Assembly (NCBI GenBank): GCA_045106735.1
Contig: JBGCEZ010000037.1
Coordinates: 1-41,688, forward strand
From: JBGCEZ01 sp045106735
Lineage (GTDB): Bacteria; Planctomycetota; Phycisphaerae; Phycisphaerales; SM1A02
Direction of reading: 5' to 3'
DNA length: 41,688 nucleotides
Under the pieces are notes generated by a model, which was not told the DNA's origin, did not search any database, and saw only the letters and a program-made list of their open reading frames with translations. Below are positions 7,415 through 15,666 of this stretch, one piece after another. Made by a program: the position numbers and the translations under genes. The stretch's first letter is position 1. The number at the start of each line of letters is the position of its first letter.

Positions 7415-9317
7415 TGCCGGGGCTTCGGGGGGACCAGAGGGATCACGCGGGCCGGGAGTGCCGGGTGCTTCCGCCGCGTCGCCATTTGGCGCCGGGCCTG
7501 CGTGGCGGATCTGGGCCTGGGCCGCGGGATCCGCGGCGGCGCTGACCGTTGCGTTCTCATTGACATTTGCGGGGCCGCTGGTGCTGCTGGTGCCGGCGCT
7601 GCTCATCGGCGCGGTGCGGGCCGCCGCCGGTCGAACCTCGCGCGGATTGGCCTTGGCCGTGTGGGCGACGCACGTTCCGGCGTGGCTGGTGCTTGACGCA
7701 TTTCTGATCGACGTCGCCGCGCCCGGGTGGCCGGGGCTCGCGGCATTGATGGCCGCCTATCCGGCCGCGTTCGCGGTGATCATGCGGCGGCTCATGCGGC
7801 GGCCACGCAGCGCCCGTCTGCCGCTCGCATTGACCGCGGGCTTCGTGTGGACGGGCCTGGAAGCGGTGCGCGGCGTGGTGCTCTTCGACGGGTACCCCTG
7901 GTACTTCATCGCCCATCCATTGATCGAGTTTCCGTGGCTCGTGCAATCGGCCGCGATCGGCGGCGTGTATTTCACCGGAACGTTGGCCGCCGCGTTCAGC
8001 GGGGGATTGATCGACGCCTGCGATGCGGTGCGTGCCCGAACGCACGGCCGCCGGCACAGGCTTGGATCTCGCGCGGGCGCGCTCGCCGCCGCGGCGATCA
8101 CGGTGGCCATTCCGCTGCACGGCTGGCGCGCCCTCCGCGCCGCCGATGCGGCCCAGCGCCCCGGGCCGCGCGTCCTGATCTTGCAGACGAATCTTCCGCA
8201 GAGCATCAAGCTCGGTTGGCCGGTGGCGGATCAGTTCGCGGACTATTCGAGTTGGCAGGATGCGACGCTTCAGGCCGTGCGCGAGGATCGCGAATCGGGG
8301 GCCGATCCGATCGACGCGATCCTTTGGCCCGAGACAATGCTCCCCGGATTCGGCTTCGACCCCGAAACGGTGCTCGCCGTGGCCGAGACGCCGGGCGCTC
8401 GAATGAACGAATTCTCCGCTGCCGTCCGTGCCCTCGCAGGGTTGACCGGCGCGACGATCTTCACCGGCGGCGTCCACATTGAGGGATTCCGGCTGGAGAC
8501 GGACTCCGAAGGGCGGGCGGTTGCCGGCACGGACCGCGAGACGAACGTCGTCTACCGCATCCCGCCACGCGGCGAGGTCGAGCGCTACGAGAAGATGGTC
8601 CTCACGCCCTTCGGCGAGACGATGCCGTGGATCAGCCGCGTGCCGGCCCTCGAGCGGAGGCTGATGGCGCTCGCCGCCGCCGGCATGCAGTTCAACTTGG
8701 CCGCCGGCGAACGCCCGGATCGGCTGCGACTCGACCCGGCGGCGGGGGCGCGGTCCGGGGACGCGGCCGACGACGCGGCCGACGACGCGGCCGATGACGC
8801 GGCCGACGACCGGGCGTCTGCCGCCCCAGCCCGCCCCGCATCAGCTCGCCCCACACCGGGCGAACCCTGGTTCATCGCCGCGCCGATCTGCTTCGAGGCG
8901 ACCGTCCCGTGGCATGTGCACCGGCTGGTCTGGGCCAAGGGTCAGCGCCGGGCCGATGTTCTGGTGAACGCGAGCAACGACGGCTGGTTCGGTGATTGGC
9001 CGGGCGGACGTCGGCGGCACGCCCAGATGATTCGCTTCCGCGCGATCGAACACCGGATGCCGGTCGTACGATCGGTCAACACGGGCTACAGCCTCGTGAT
9101 CGACTCGGCCGGACGCATCGTGCATCGCCTCGGGGACGGCCATTATGGGACGGCTGGAACCGATGGCGTGATCGTGGCCAACGTGCCGCTCGACGGCCGA
9201 ACCACGGTGTACGGCCGCATGGGCCCACGCTGGCCGTGGATCGCCCTGGCCGTCGCCGGGGGACTGATCGGGCTCAGCTTCGGCGGCGCCCGTCGGGCCA
9301 CTCCAGGCAACGACTGA
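7401..9317 (+). CDS. lnt: Apolipoprotein N-acyltransferase
   Basis: Inner-membrane enzyme that adds the third acyl chain to the N-terminal cysteine of lipoproteins. It has 638 residues, against about 510 in the usual enzyme. The N-terminal third is a bundle of hydrophobic segments (about residues 33-260). The nitrilase-like domain carries the Glu-Lys-Cys triad: Glu311 in WPET, Lys398 in YEKMVLTPFGE, and Cys497 in PICFE. A low-complexity insertion made of DDAA repeats plus a Pro/Ala stretch lies between the lysine and the cysteine and accounts for much of the extra length. The ATG at 7401 lies inside the last codons of accD. The HEAT-repeat lipoprotein encoded next is a plausible client. Confidence 0.93.
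8760..8810 (+). repeat. 12-bp tandem repeat inside lnt
   Basis: Four copies of GACGCGGCCGAC (one with a T at the last base) and a partial fifth encode a (DAAD)n tract in the loop before the catalytic cysteine of Lnt. The unit is a multiple of three, so length changes keep the frame. Confidence 0.9.
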
Positions 9318-9392
9318 CGCCGCTCCTCGGCTCCCACGCACTCCTCCTCCGACTCCGACTCGGACTCGGACTCCCCTCGCGGAACCCTCGCC

Positions 9393-10586
9393 ATGTCCAC
9401 CCCGTTGTGCTTCGTTCGTTGTGCTGCACGTTCCGCCCGACCGCGGGCGGCCCTGGGGTTGCTCGGGGCGGGCATCCTCGTCGCCGGGCTCCAATTCGCG
9501 GGGTGTTCCAGCTCTGCGGCCACCGGTGACGCGGCGGGCCCCGTCGCCTCGGCCGAACGCAGCGATCCGGCGGAGGGCCGCGGCATCGGCACGCGGGACC
9601 GCTGGGCCCGGCGGGGGGATCCGGCCCTCGGCCAGTTCGACGTGCCCGCGCCGCTCAGCGGTGTTGAACAGAGTGAACTGCGCCGCACCGCGGTCGACTT
9701 GCTGACCCGGGCCGCATCGTCCAACCACGCGCTGCTGCGGGCCAACGCGATCGAGTCGCTGGAGCCGGTGCCCGAAGCACTGATGCCCGCGGTTCGGCTG
9801 GGCCTGGGCGACGAGAATCGCGGCGTGCGATTCATCGCCACGATGATGGTGGGCCGCAAGAAGATGACCAGCTTCGCGCCGCTGGTGGAGCCGCTGCTCG
9901 ACGATCCGTCCGGCAGCGTGCGGGCCGCGGCGATCTACGCCCTGATTCAGTGCGACCGCCCGGTGGACCGCTCGCCGCTTGCGTCCTTGGTGACGAGTGA
10001 AGACCTGGAAGTCCGGGCCAATTCCGCCATGATTCTTGGGCTGATCGGCGACCCCAGCGCGGTGCCGCTCCTGCGGGCGGCGATGAAGGTCGCCAGTCCC
10101 ACGAAGTCGCCGAATGCAGTTCGGTCGGTCGAGATGCAGGTCGCCGAGGCCCTCTTCCGGCTCGAAGGTGAACAGTCAGATCTGGAAGTCATTCGGGCCG
10201 GATTGTTCGCCGGCGAAGGAGACGAAGAGCTGTCGGCCCTGGCCAGCCAGCTTTGCGGCTCGCTGAAGGACGAAGCGTCGATGAAGACCCTCGCGTGGAT
10301 CGGCTGGCGCCCGGAGCCGCCGGTGCCGGCCGAGGTCCGCATGGCCGCCGCAACCGGCCTGGCCCGGATCAACCCGTTCATCGGGGGCGGCGAGGCCTTG
10401 CAGCCGGGACCGCTGCTGTCGCACGTGGGCAGTGAAGAGCCCGCGTTGCGGGCCCAGGCGGCGATCGGCCTCGGCTGGTTCCGAAGTCCGGAGGTCTTGC
10501 CGACGCTCTCGACCATGATCCGCGACCGAAACGCCATGGTGCAGGTCGCCGCCGCCGGCGCGATTCTTCGCGCGCTGGGGGCCTGA
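9393..10586 (+). CDS. HEAT-repeat lipoprotein
   Basis: A 397-residue predicted lipoprotein. The start is basic, followed by a hydrophobic stretch and the lipobox FAGC, with Cys38 as the likely lipidated residue. A disordered linker follows to about residue 95. The remainder consists of HEAT-like helical repeats: LLRANAIESL, GVRFIATMMVGR, SVRAAAIYAL, EVRANSAMILGLIGDPSAVPLL, ALRAQAAIGLGWF and MVQVAAAGAILRAL. Such solenoids bind proteins, and the partner is unknown. It lies 75 bases after lnt, whose product would mature it. The spacer carries a 6-bp GACTCG/GACTCC repeat at about 9341-9374. Nothing suggests a phycobilin lyase activity despite the shared repeat type. Confidence 0.75.
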   Translation: MSTPLCFVRCAARSARPRAALGLLGAGILVAGLQFAGCSSSAATGDAAGPVASAERSDPAEGRGIGTRDRWARRGDPALGQFDVPAPLSGVEQSELRRTAVDLLTRAASSNHALLRANAIESLEPVPEALMPAVRLGLGDENRGVRFIATMMVGRKKMTSFAPLVEPLLDDPSGSVRAAAIYALIQCDRPVDRSPLASLVTSEDLEVRANSAMILGLIGDPSAVPLLRAAMKVASPTKSPNAVRSVEMQVAEALFRLEGEQSDLEVIRAGLFAGEGDEELSALASQLCGSLKDEASMKTLAWIGWRPEPPVPAEVRMAAATGLARINPFIGGGEALQPGPLLSHVGSEEPALRAQAAIGLGWFRSPEVLPTLSTMIRDRNAMVQVAAAGAILRALGA

Positions 10587-10844
10587 ATCTCGTCACGGCG
10601 GACCGATTGTGGGGGGCCACGATCGGAATCGAGCTCGCGGCGTCGGCCGGAACGTCCGAATTCCACCGGCCCGCTCGGTGGGGCCGGCGCGCCGTCTCCC
10701 GGGCCGGTCGAGCGGGGCGGGGCCCGGCGCTGACCGGCGTCCGGCGCGATTTTGGGGGGGAGAATTCGGCCATGCCGGCCTCGGGGGGCGGCCAGGGACA
10801 AGTCATTGCGGTTCCCCGAAGCCCGAGCGGAACCGCACGGTGCG
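10587..10844. other. Gap without a recognised gene
   Basis: The first part of a 460-base gap between the HEAT protein and the coiled-coil gene. It is GC-rich and contains short overlapping frames without homology or ribosome binding sites. I see no gene here. The promoter for the next operon follows directly. Confidence 0.5.
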
Positions 10845-10873
10845 TTGACACGAATCGGGGCGACAAGTAGAAA
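10845..10873 (+). promoter_or_regulatory. Sigma-70-type promoter of the coiled-coil operon
   Basis: TTGACA at 10845-10850 is a perfect -35 box, and TAGAAA at 10868-10873 is the -10, with a 17-base spacer. Transcription would start near 10880, giving a leader of about 165 bases before the GTG at 11047. It is the best promoter match in the window beside that of the tRNA gene. Confidence 0.7.
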
Positions 10874-11046
10874 GGCGGACTCGCAATCGACCTCCTTGGT
10901 TGACTGCGGACCGCCATTCGTCGTCCTGATCCTTTCCCGCTTCGCGGTGGCCGGCCAGTTCCTACGGCCTCCATCCCGACGGGTCAGACCGCTCCGTGCG
11001 GCCCTCCGGGGTCGCCCACCTGACGTCCAGTCCCGAGGTACCGCCC

Positions 11047-11928
11047 GTGCACGTGCTCACGAAGATCTTCATCGTGCTGGTGTCCCTGCTGGCCTGCATG
11101 CTCGTTCCGTTGGTCGTGGCCTACGCCCACAACGAGAACAGCTACGAGGCCCGCTTCCAGAACGCCGAGAGCAAGGCCAACAACGCCGTCGCCGAACTGG
11201 CCAGCGCCCGGGCGTCGTTCGACGCGGTTCGCGACGCCCAGAACGTCGAGATCAGCTCGCTCGAATCCAGCATCTCTTCCCTCCGCTCGCAGATGAGCAG
11301 CGTGGAAGGCGACCTGCGTGAAGCCGAGCAGGCTCGCGTCGCGGCCGAGAGCAAGGAAGACCAGTTCCAAGCCCAGCTCGCCACGCTCTCCTCCACGATG
11401 GAGATCGGCCAGACCCTCCGCCAGACCCTGCTGACCGATGTCCGCGAGCTTCGCGACAGCATGCTCGAGTCTGAGCGTGAGCGAATCGAGCTCGACGAGG
11501 CCTACCAGCAGGTCGTGGCCGAGAAGGAAGTCGCCGAGAAGGCCTTCCGTGCCCTCCAGGAAGAAGTCGCCCAGATCCGCGGTGAGCGGGCTGAGCTGTA
11601 CAACACCGTCGAGCAGTACGCAGTCAAGTACGGAGCCCTCGGGTCCGAGTCGGTTCAGACCGGCGTGCTGCCCGACCGCGAGCTTGAGACCCGGGTCACC
11701 CTGGTCCGCCGCAACCGCAATGAAGTCCTGGCTGAGATCGACGCGGGTTCCCGCGACGGCGTCAAGGTCGGTTGGAACATGACGATCGCCAACACCAACG
11801 GCTTCGTCGCTCGCCTCCGCGTCACCGAGGTGGACATCAACAAGGCCGTCGGCATCGTTGAACTCGAGGGTCGCTCGGGTGGCGGCCGCGTTGCGGTCGG
11901 CGACAAGGTTCGCACCTACGCCCGCTGA
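11047..11928 (+). CDS. Membrane-anchored coiled-coil protein of unknown function
   Basis: A 293-residue protein with one N-terminal membrane segment (VLTKIFIVLVSLLACMLVPLVVAY, about 3-26). A long Ala/Glu/Ser-rich coiled coil follows at about 35-200. The C-terminal region (210-293) looks like a small beta domain: VLAEIDAGSRDGVKVGW, then FVARLRVTEV and RVAVGDKV. That outline recalls the beta domains of MreC or FlgT-type envelope proteins, but I do not assign it to a family. The GTG at 11047 is chosen because GAGG lies 8 bases upstream and the membrane segment begins there; GTG at 10996 would add 17 residues. It shares a transcript with the 59-residue protein downstream and stands just before mreBCD. 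A structural envelope role is inferred. Confidence 0.7.
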   Translation: MHVLTKIFIVLVSLLACMLVPLVVAYAHNENSYEARFQNAESKANNAVAELASARASFDAVRDAQNVEISSLESSISSLRSQMSSVEGDLREAEQARVAAESKEDQFQAQLATLSSTMEIGQTLRQTLLTDVRELRDSMLESERERIELDEAYQQVVAEKEVAEKAFRALQEEVAQIRGERAELYNTVEQYAVKYGALGSESVQTGVLPDRELETRVTLVRRNRNEVLAEIDAGSRDGVKVGWNMTIANTNGFVARLRVTEVDINKAVGIVELEGRSGGGRVAVGDKVRTYAR

Positions 11929-12011
11929 GTCCGCTCGCCGTCCCCTCGCCTGATCGCTCCCGCGTTTGAAGTCCCGCCCCGTGCGTTTCAACGCCCCCCG
12001 GAAGTTCTCCC

Positions 12012-12191
12012 ATGAGCCAGTTCAATCAGCCAGTTCGTCGCGGCGGTGGTCTCGACGTGTACACCGGCCTGCTCTTCATCTCGACGCTCGTCCTGCTCGC
12101 CGGCATCGGCCTGATGGCCCTCCGGAACATTGAGCACTCCAAGGCCGGCGGCGGCAGCGGCAGCCCGATCGAGCTCATCAACGCTCGCTGA
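12012..12191 (+). CDS. Small single-pass membrane protein (59 residues)
   Basis: A short gene beginning MSQFNQPVRRGGG, with one membrane segment at about 16-37 (VYTGLLFISTLVLLAGIGLMAL) and a Gly/Ser-rich tail ending in SPIELINAR. GGAAG lies 7 bases before the ATG at 12012. It follows the coiled-coil gene after 83 bases and ends 60 bases before a strong terminator, so the two form one transcription unit. I do not recognise the family. The positive-inside pattern suggests an N-terminus in the cytoplasm. It is plausibly a partner or accessory subunit of the coiled-coil protein. Confidence 0.75.
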   Translation: MSQFNQPVRRGGGLDVYTGLLFISTLVLLAGIGLMALRNIEHSKAGGGSGSPIELINAR

Positions 12192-12251
12192 GCCTTCGCT
12201 CGCACTTGGCCATGGCCCCTGACGCGGGCCGGCCAGCAAGACTGACATGTG

Positions 12252-12290
12252 CAACGCCCCGTTCGGATCCCGAGCGGGGCGTTGTTCTTT
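12252..12290 (+). terminator. Strong intrinsic terminator
   Basis: CAACGCCCCG (12252-12261) pairs perfectly with CGGGGCGTTG (12275-12284) around a 13-base loop and is followed by TTCTTT. It closes the coiled-coil/small-protein unit and separates it from mreB. Confidence 0.9.
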
Positions 12291-12804
12291 GGTGTCCGGG
12301 CGGCCGCCTCGGCCTCGGATCGAAGCCGGGTCATCACCGGACGTCGGCGCGGCCCCGGGCCGGGGAAGCGGGCCACGCGAGGGCCACGCGACGGTCGTGC
12401 GAGGGGCGTCCGGGGGCCAGGCCGGGGCTCGGCCGGGTCCAGCCCGGGGCCAGCCCGGGGCCATGCCGGGTCCAGGCCAGGGCCAAACGCCGGTCCGCCG
12501 ACCGCCAGCCGGCAGAAAATCCCGCTCGGTCCGCTCGCCGCCGCTCGCCGCCAATTGGCGAGCGGCGTCGATTGGGCTCTCGGCGAGCCTGGGAATCGGG
12601 GGCCCGCCCGCCTGCATCGCCCGTGGGATGGGCGATCCGGCGGTATCCTGGGTGTTGCAGGCAAGTTTTCGGACCCTCGGGCTCGGAGCAATCGGCGGTT
12701 CGCCGCCCCATCGTCGCCTCACCCTCGCCACGGATTCTGGCGACCGCGTCCCGGCATTCCGGGTCGCGGGGTTCCCACGGACTCGGACGCGGAGTCGCAT
12801 CGCG
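12291..12804. other. GC-rich repeat-bearing gap before mreB
   Basis: Over 500 bases with no supported gene. Between 12413 and 12490 the sequence is a degenerate run of GGGGCCAG/GGGTCCAG-like units. A perfect 11-bp hairpin lies at 12539-12567 (stems 12539-12549 and 12557-12567, loop GCCAATT) without a T tract. The mreB promoter should lie downstream of it, but I cannot name a convincing one. The mreB frame is open through part of this gap; those codons have no homology to MreB. Confidence 0.55.
12539..12567. repeat. Inverted repeat upstream of mreB
   Basis: CGCCGCTCGCC and GGCGAGCGGCG form a perfect 11-bp stem with a 7-base loop. It could be a transcript hairpin or an operator-like site; nothing else decides. 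Confidence 0.6.
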
Positions 12805-13857
12805 GTGCTCCTGGACAAACTCGTCGGCCTTTTCAGCGTGGACATGGGCATCGACCTCGGCACCTGCAACACCCTGGTGTGCGTGCGAGGCGAGGGCATC
12901 GTGCTGAATGAGCCGTCCGTCGTCGCGGTCAAGCGCGGCACCAACAAGGTTTTGAACAACGGCAATGCCGTCGGCTGGTCGGCCAAGGAAATGCTCGGCA
13001 AGACGCCCGGGTCGATCTCGGCGATCCGTCCCCTGAAGGACGGCGTGATCAGCGACTTCGAGATCACCGAGGCCATGCTCTCGTACTTCATCCGCAAGGT
13101 GAACGGCCGCACGCGGTTGCTCGGCCCGCGGGTGGTCATCGCCGTGCCGTCGGGCATTACTGCGGTCGAGAAGCGGGCGGTGCTCGACTCGGCCGAACGT
13201 GCCGGGGCCCGCAAGGTCTACCTCGTCGAAGAACCGATGGCCGCCGGCATCGGCTCGGCCTTGCCCATCGTCGAACCCACGGCGTCCATGATCGTGGACA
13301 TCGGCGGCGGTACCACCGAGGTCGCAATCATGTCGCTGGCCGACATCGCCTGCTGCGAAAGTGTGCGGGTGGCCGGCGACGACATGGACGAGGCGATCAT
13401 CAACCACATGAAGCGCACCTACAACATGACGGTGGGTGAGCAGACGGCCGAGCGCATCAAGATCGAAATCGGCATGGCCGCCCCGGTGGGCGAACCGATG
13501 TCGATGGAAGTGCGCGGCCGCGACAACATCTCCGGCCTGCCCCGCAAGACGACCATCAACAGTGAAGAAGTCTGCGAAGCGTTGCAGGAACCGGTGCACA
13601 ACATCGTGGAAGCAGTGACCCGGACGCTCGAGCGGGCGGAGCCGGAACTCGCGGCCGACCTGATCGAAAACGGCATCTGTCTCGTCGGCGGCGGCGCTCT
13701 GCTGCGGGGCATCGACGTGGTGTTCGCCAACGCCACCGGCCTGGACGTGACCATCGCGGAAGACCCGACCACCTGCGTCGCCCGGGGCACCGCGATTTAC
13801 CTCGAGAACCTCGAGGAGTGGAAGGCGACGATGGAGACGGACATCGACGAGCTGTAG
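12805..13857 (+). CDS. mreB: Rod shape-determining protein MreB
   Basis: Bacterial actin homologue that forms membrane-bound filaments and directs sidewall peptidoglycan synthesis. It has 350 residues, the usual length. The actin-fold signatures are present: phosphate-1 DLGTCNTLV (about 17-25), IVLNEPSVVA, the VVIAVPSGITAVEKRA helix, EEPMAAGIG, phosphate-2 DIGGGTTEVAI (near 165), EQTAERIK, and the adenosine motif LVGGGALLRG (near 293). The start is GTG at 12805, because the first residues (LLDKLVGLFSVD) align with the family N-terminus and GGAG lies 10 bases upstream. mreC and mreD follow in the standard order. Confidence 0.96.
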   Translation: MLLDKLVGLFSVDMGIDLGTCNTLVCVRGEGIVLNEPSVVAVKRGTNKVLNNGNAVGWSAKEMLGKTPGSISAIRPLKDGVISDFEITEAMLSYFIRKVNGRTRLLGPRVVIAVPSGITAVEKRAVLDSAERAGARKVYLVEEPMAAGIGSALPIVEPTASMIVDIGGGTTEVAIMSLADIACCESVRVAGDDMDEAIINHMKRTYNMTVGEQTAERIKIEIGMAAPVGEPMSMEVRGRDNISGLPRKTTINSEEVCEALQEPVHNIVEAVTRTLERAEPELAADLIENGICLVGGGALLRGIDVVFANATGLDVTIAEDPTTCVARGTAIYLENLEEWKATMETDIDEL

Positions 13858-13906
13858 GTCGAGCGGCCTTGCCGCCGCTGCGAACCGAGCCGCCCCGAGC
13901 GTCCGA

Positions 13907-14893
13907 ATGAACCCCATGCGCGCGTCCGCCGACGGTCCCAGTCTGCTGCTCCCGATCGTTTTGGTCATCACCGCGGCCATCGGTTTTCTGCCTGCGCCGT
14001 GGCGACTTGGCTGGCAGAGCGATCTGGCCCACATTGTCTGGGTGCCCCTGCGTCCGTTCAGCCACGGAGGCGTATGGGTGGCGAGCTGGTTGCGGCCGTC
14101 GCCGTCGCCCTCGGCCGGGATGTCCGCGGACCGCCTCACCCTCGATGGGCTGGTGGCCGAACGCGATGCGGCCATGCGCCAGGTGCTCGCCGCCCGGCAA
14201 GAGATCCGTCGACTCGAAGAACAAATCAGTGAGCTGCAGCAGATTCCCACGTCCGCCCGCGACGTGGCCCGAGTCGTCCGGCTCGCGCAGGTGACCCGCC
14301 GCACGCCGGGCCGGCCGCGAGGCCCGGTTGAACTCGCGGTCGGGCGCGGAACCGACGACGCCGGCGCCGTGCCGGAAGGGGCGGTGGCGGTGCACGCCGG
14401 CGTCCACCTGCTCGGCCGCATCCGAGCCGACGGCAGCGGCACCGTGGCCCGCGGCTCGGTGATGCTCGTGCCGCTGGCCAGCGAAGACACGGGCTACATC
14501 ATCGCCCACCTGTACGTCGGGTCGGCCGAGCGAGCCGACGAACAGCAGATCGCCGACTTTGTGCTGCCGCCCGATCCGGCCCTGGTGCAGCTTGCGCCCA
14601 CGGGGACCGGGGCTTTTGAGGCCGACGTCGACCGTGAGCTGCCGTTTCGCGTGGGCGACGAAGTTCGACTGGCGGACGAACGCTGGCCGGTCGCGGCCCA
14701 GCAGCTCCTCGTCGGCCGCATCATCGACAGCCGCGTGAAAGACTCCGAACCGCTGCGGAAGGTCGTGACGATCGAGCCGATGGTCACGATCGGCGATGTG
14801 TCTCGCGTGCTCCTGCTGGCCGATGATCTCGGCTCGGCGTTGGCCGCGAGCGACGATGCGGCAGCGCCGCAAGTTCCGGGAGGCAGCCCGTGA
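13907..14893 (+). CDS. mreC: Rod shape-determining protein MreC
   Basis: Periplasmic scaffold of the elongasome that links MreB and MreD to cell-wall synthases. It has 328 residues. One N-terminal membrane segment (about 12-32, SLLLPIVLVITAAIGFLPAP) is followed by an amphipathic helix, a coiled coil at about 77-115 (LVAERDAAMRQVLAARQEIRRLEEQI has the heptad look), and a beta-rich domain with VAVHAGVHLLGRI and the late VGRIIDS. Sequence identity to proteobacterial MreC is low. The assignment rests on architecture and on the place between mreB (49 bases upstream) and mreD (GTGA overlap). The ATG at 13907 has only a weak ribosome binding site; an in-frame ATG at 13916 is possible. Confidence 0.85.
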   Translation: MNPMRASADGPSLLLPIVLVITAAIGFLPAPWRLGWQSDLAHIVWVPLRPFSHGGVWVASWLRPSPSPSAGMSADRLTLDGLVAERDAAMRQVLAARQEIRRLEEQISELQQIPTSARDVARVVRLAQVTRRTPGRPRGPVELAVGRGTDDAGAVPEGAVAVHAGVHLLGRIRADGSGTVARGSVMLVPLASEDTGYIIAHLYVGSAERADEQQIADFVLPPDPALVQLAPTGTGAFEADVDRELPFRVGDEVRLADERWPVAAQQLLVGRIIDSRVKDSEPLRKVVTIEPMVTIGDVSRVLLLADDLGSALAASDDAAAPQVPGGSP

Positions 14894-15462
14894 ACTGGAC
14901 GCTGCTCGCCGTCGCGCTGTTCCTGTCGTTCGCTGCCGATGTGAGCGTGGCCCACGTCCTGAGTTTCAAGGATGTGAGCCCCAGCTTCTCGCTGGTGCTC
15001 GTCGTGTTTCTCTCGCTCCACGCGCCGCGGAATGCGGTGCCCTGGATCGGGTGGGGGGCTGGCATTTTGATGGATCTGCTGTCGCCGATTCCGCACGGTC
15101 CGATGGGGGTCGGGCCGCTCATCGGCCCCCACGCCCTCGGCTGGTGCTTCGGCTCGTATCTGGTCATGCTTGTCCGCACGATGCTCTTCAAGCGACAGAT
15201 TCATACCGTTGGGGCCATGACCCTCATGTTCGCCGCCGCCGCGAGCCTGCTGGCCGTCTTCATGCTCGCGCTGCATTCGATGTACGAGCCGGTTGCCGTC
15301 GGATGGGCCGAGGGTGGCGCGATTCGCGAACTGCTTCGCCGGCTCGGCGGCGGGCTCTACAGCGCCTTGATCGCCCTCGTTCTCGGCCCCGTGCTTACCT
15401 TGACCTTGCCCGTGTGGTCGTTCCGGCAATCGATGCCGCGTGGCCTCCCGCGCCGGGCCTGA
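14890..15462 (+). CDS. mreD: Rod shape-determining protein MreD
   Basis: Small integral membrane subunit of the elongasome, 190 residues, with about five to six hydrophobic segments: the N-terminal helix, SPSFSLVLVVFLSLHAP, WIGWGAGILMDLLSP, the region around HALGWCFGSYLVMLV, MTLMFAAAASLLAVFMLAL, and LIALVLGPVLTLTLP. The GAGILMDLLSP motif resembles the MreD loop between helices. The start GTG overlaps the mreC stop (GTGA), so expression is coupled. A 29-bp tandem array follows, and no terminator is obvious. Confidence 0.85.
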   Translation: MNWTLLAVALFLSFAADVSVAHVLSFKDVSPSFSLVLVVFLSLHAPRNAVPWIGWGAGILMDLLSPIPHGPMGVGPLIGPHALGWCFGSYLVMLVRTMLFKRQIHTVGAMTLMFAAAASLLAVFMLALHSMYEPVAVGWAEGGAIRELLRRLGGGLYSALIALVLGPVLTLTLPVWSFRQSMPRGLPRRA

Positions 15463-15470
15463 TTTCGCCG

Positions 15471-15600
15471 CTTCCCACCGACCTCGCCGTTTCTCGCTGC
15501 TTCCCACCGACTCCGCCGCTTCCCGCTGCTTCCCATCGACCTCGCCGCTTCTCGCTGCTTCCCACCGACCTCGCCGTTTCTCGCTGCTTCCCGCCGACCT
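15471..15600. repeat. 29-bp tandem repeat array
   Basis: Four full units at 15471-15499, 15500-15528, 15529-15557 and 15558-15586, plus a partial fifth, share the pattern CTTCCCACCGACCTCGCCGT + TTCTCGCTG. The copies differ by a few C/T or A/T changes. There are no unique spacers, so it is not a CRISPR. It lies between mreD and the GlmU-like gene and is probably non-coding. Confidence 0.9.
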
Positions 15601-15666
15601 GGCCCGGACCTCGACCTCGCCCTGTTCCTGGATCGATCCCGCCGCGGATCGTGGAGACTTCTCGCC

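Noticed and set aside
15471..15600. Possible CRISPR array
   Set aside because: The units are directly adjacent without unique spacers and no cas genes are present; it is a plain tandem repeat.
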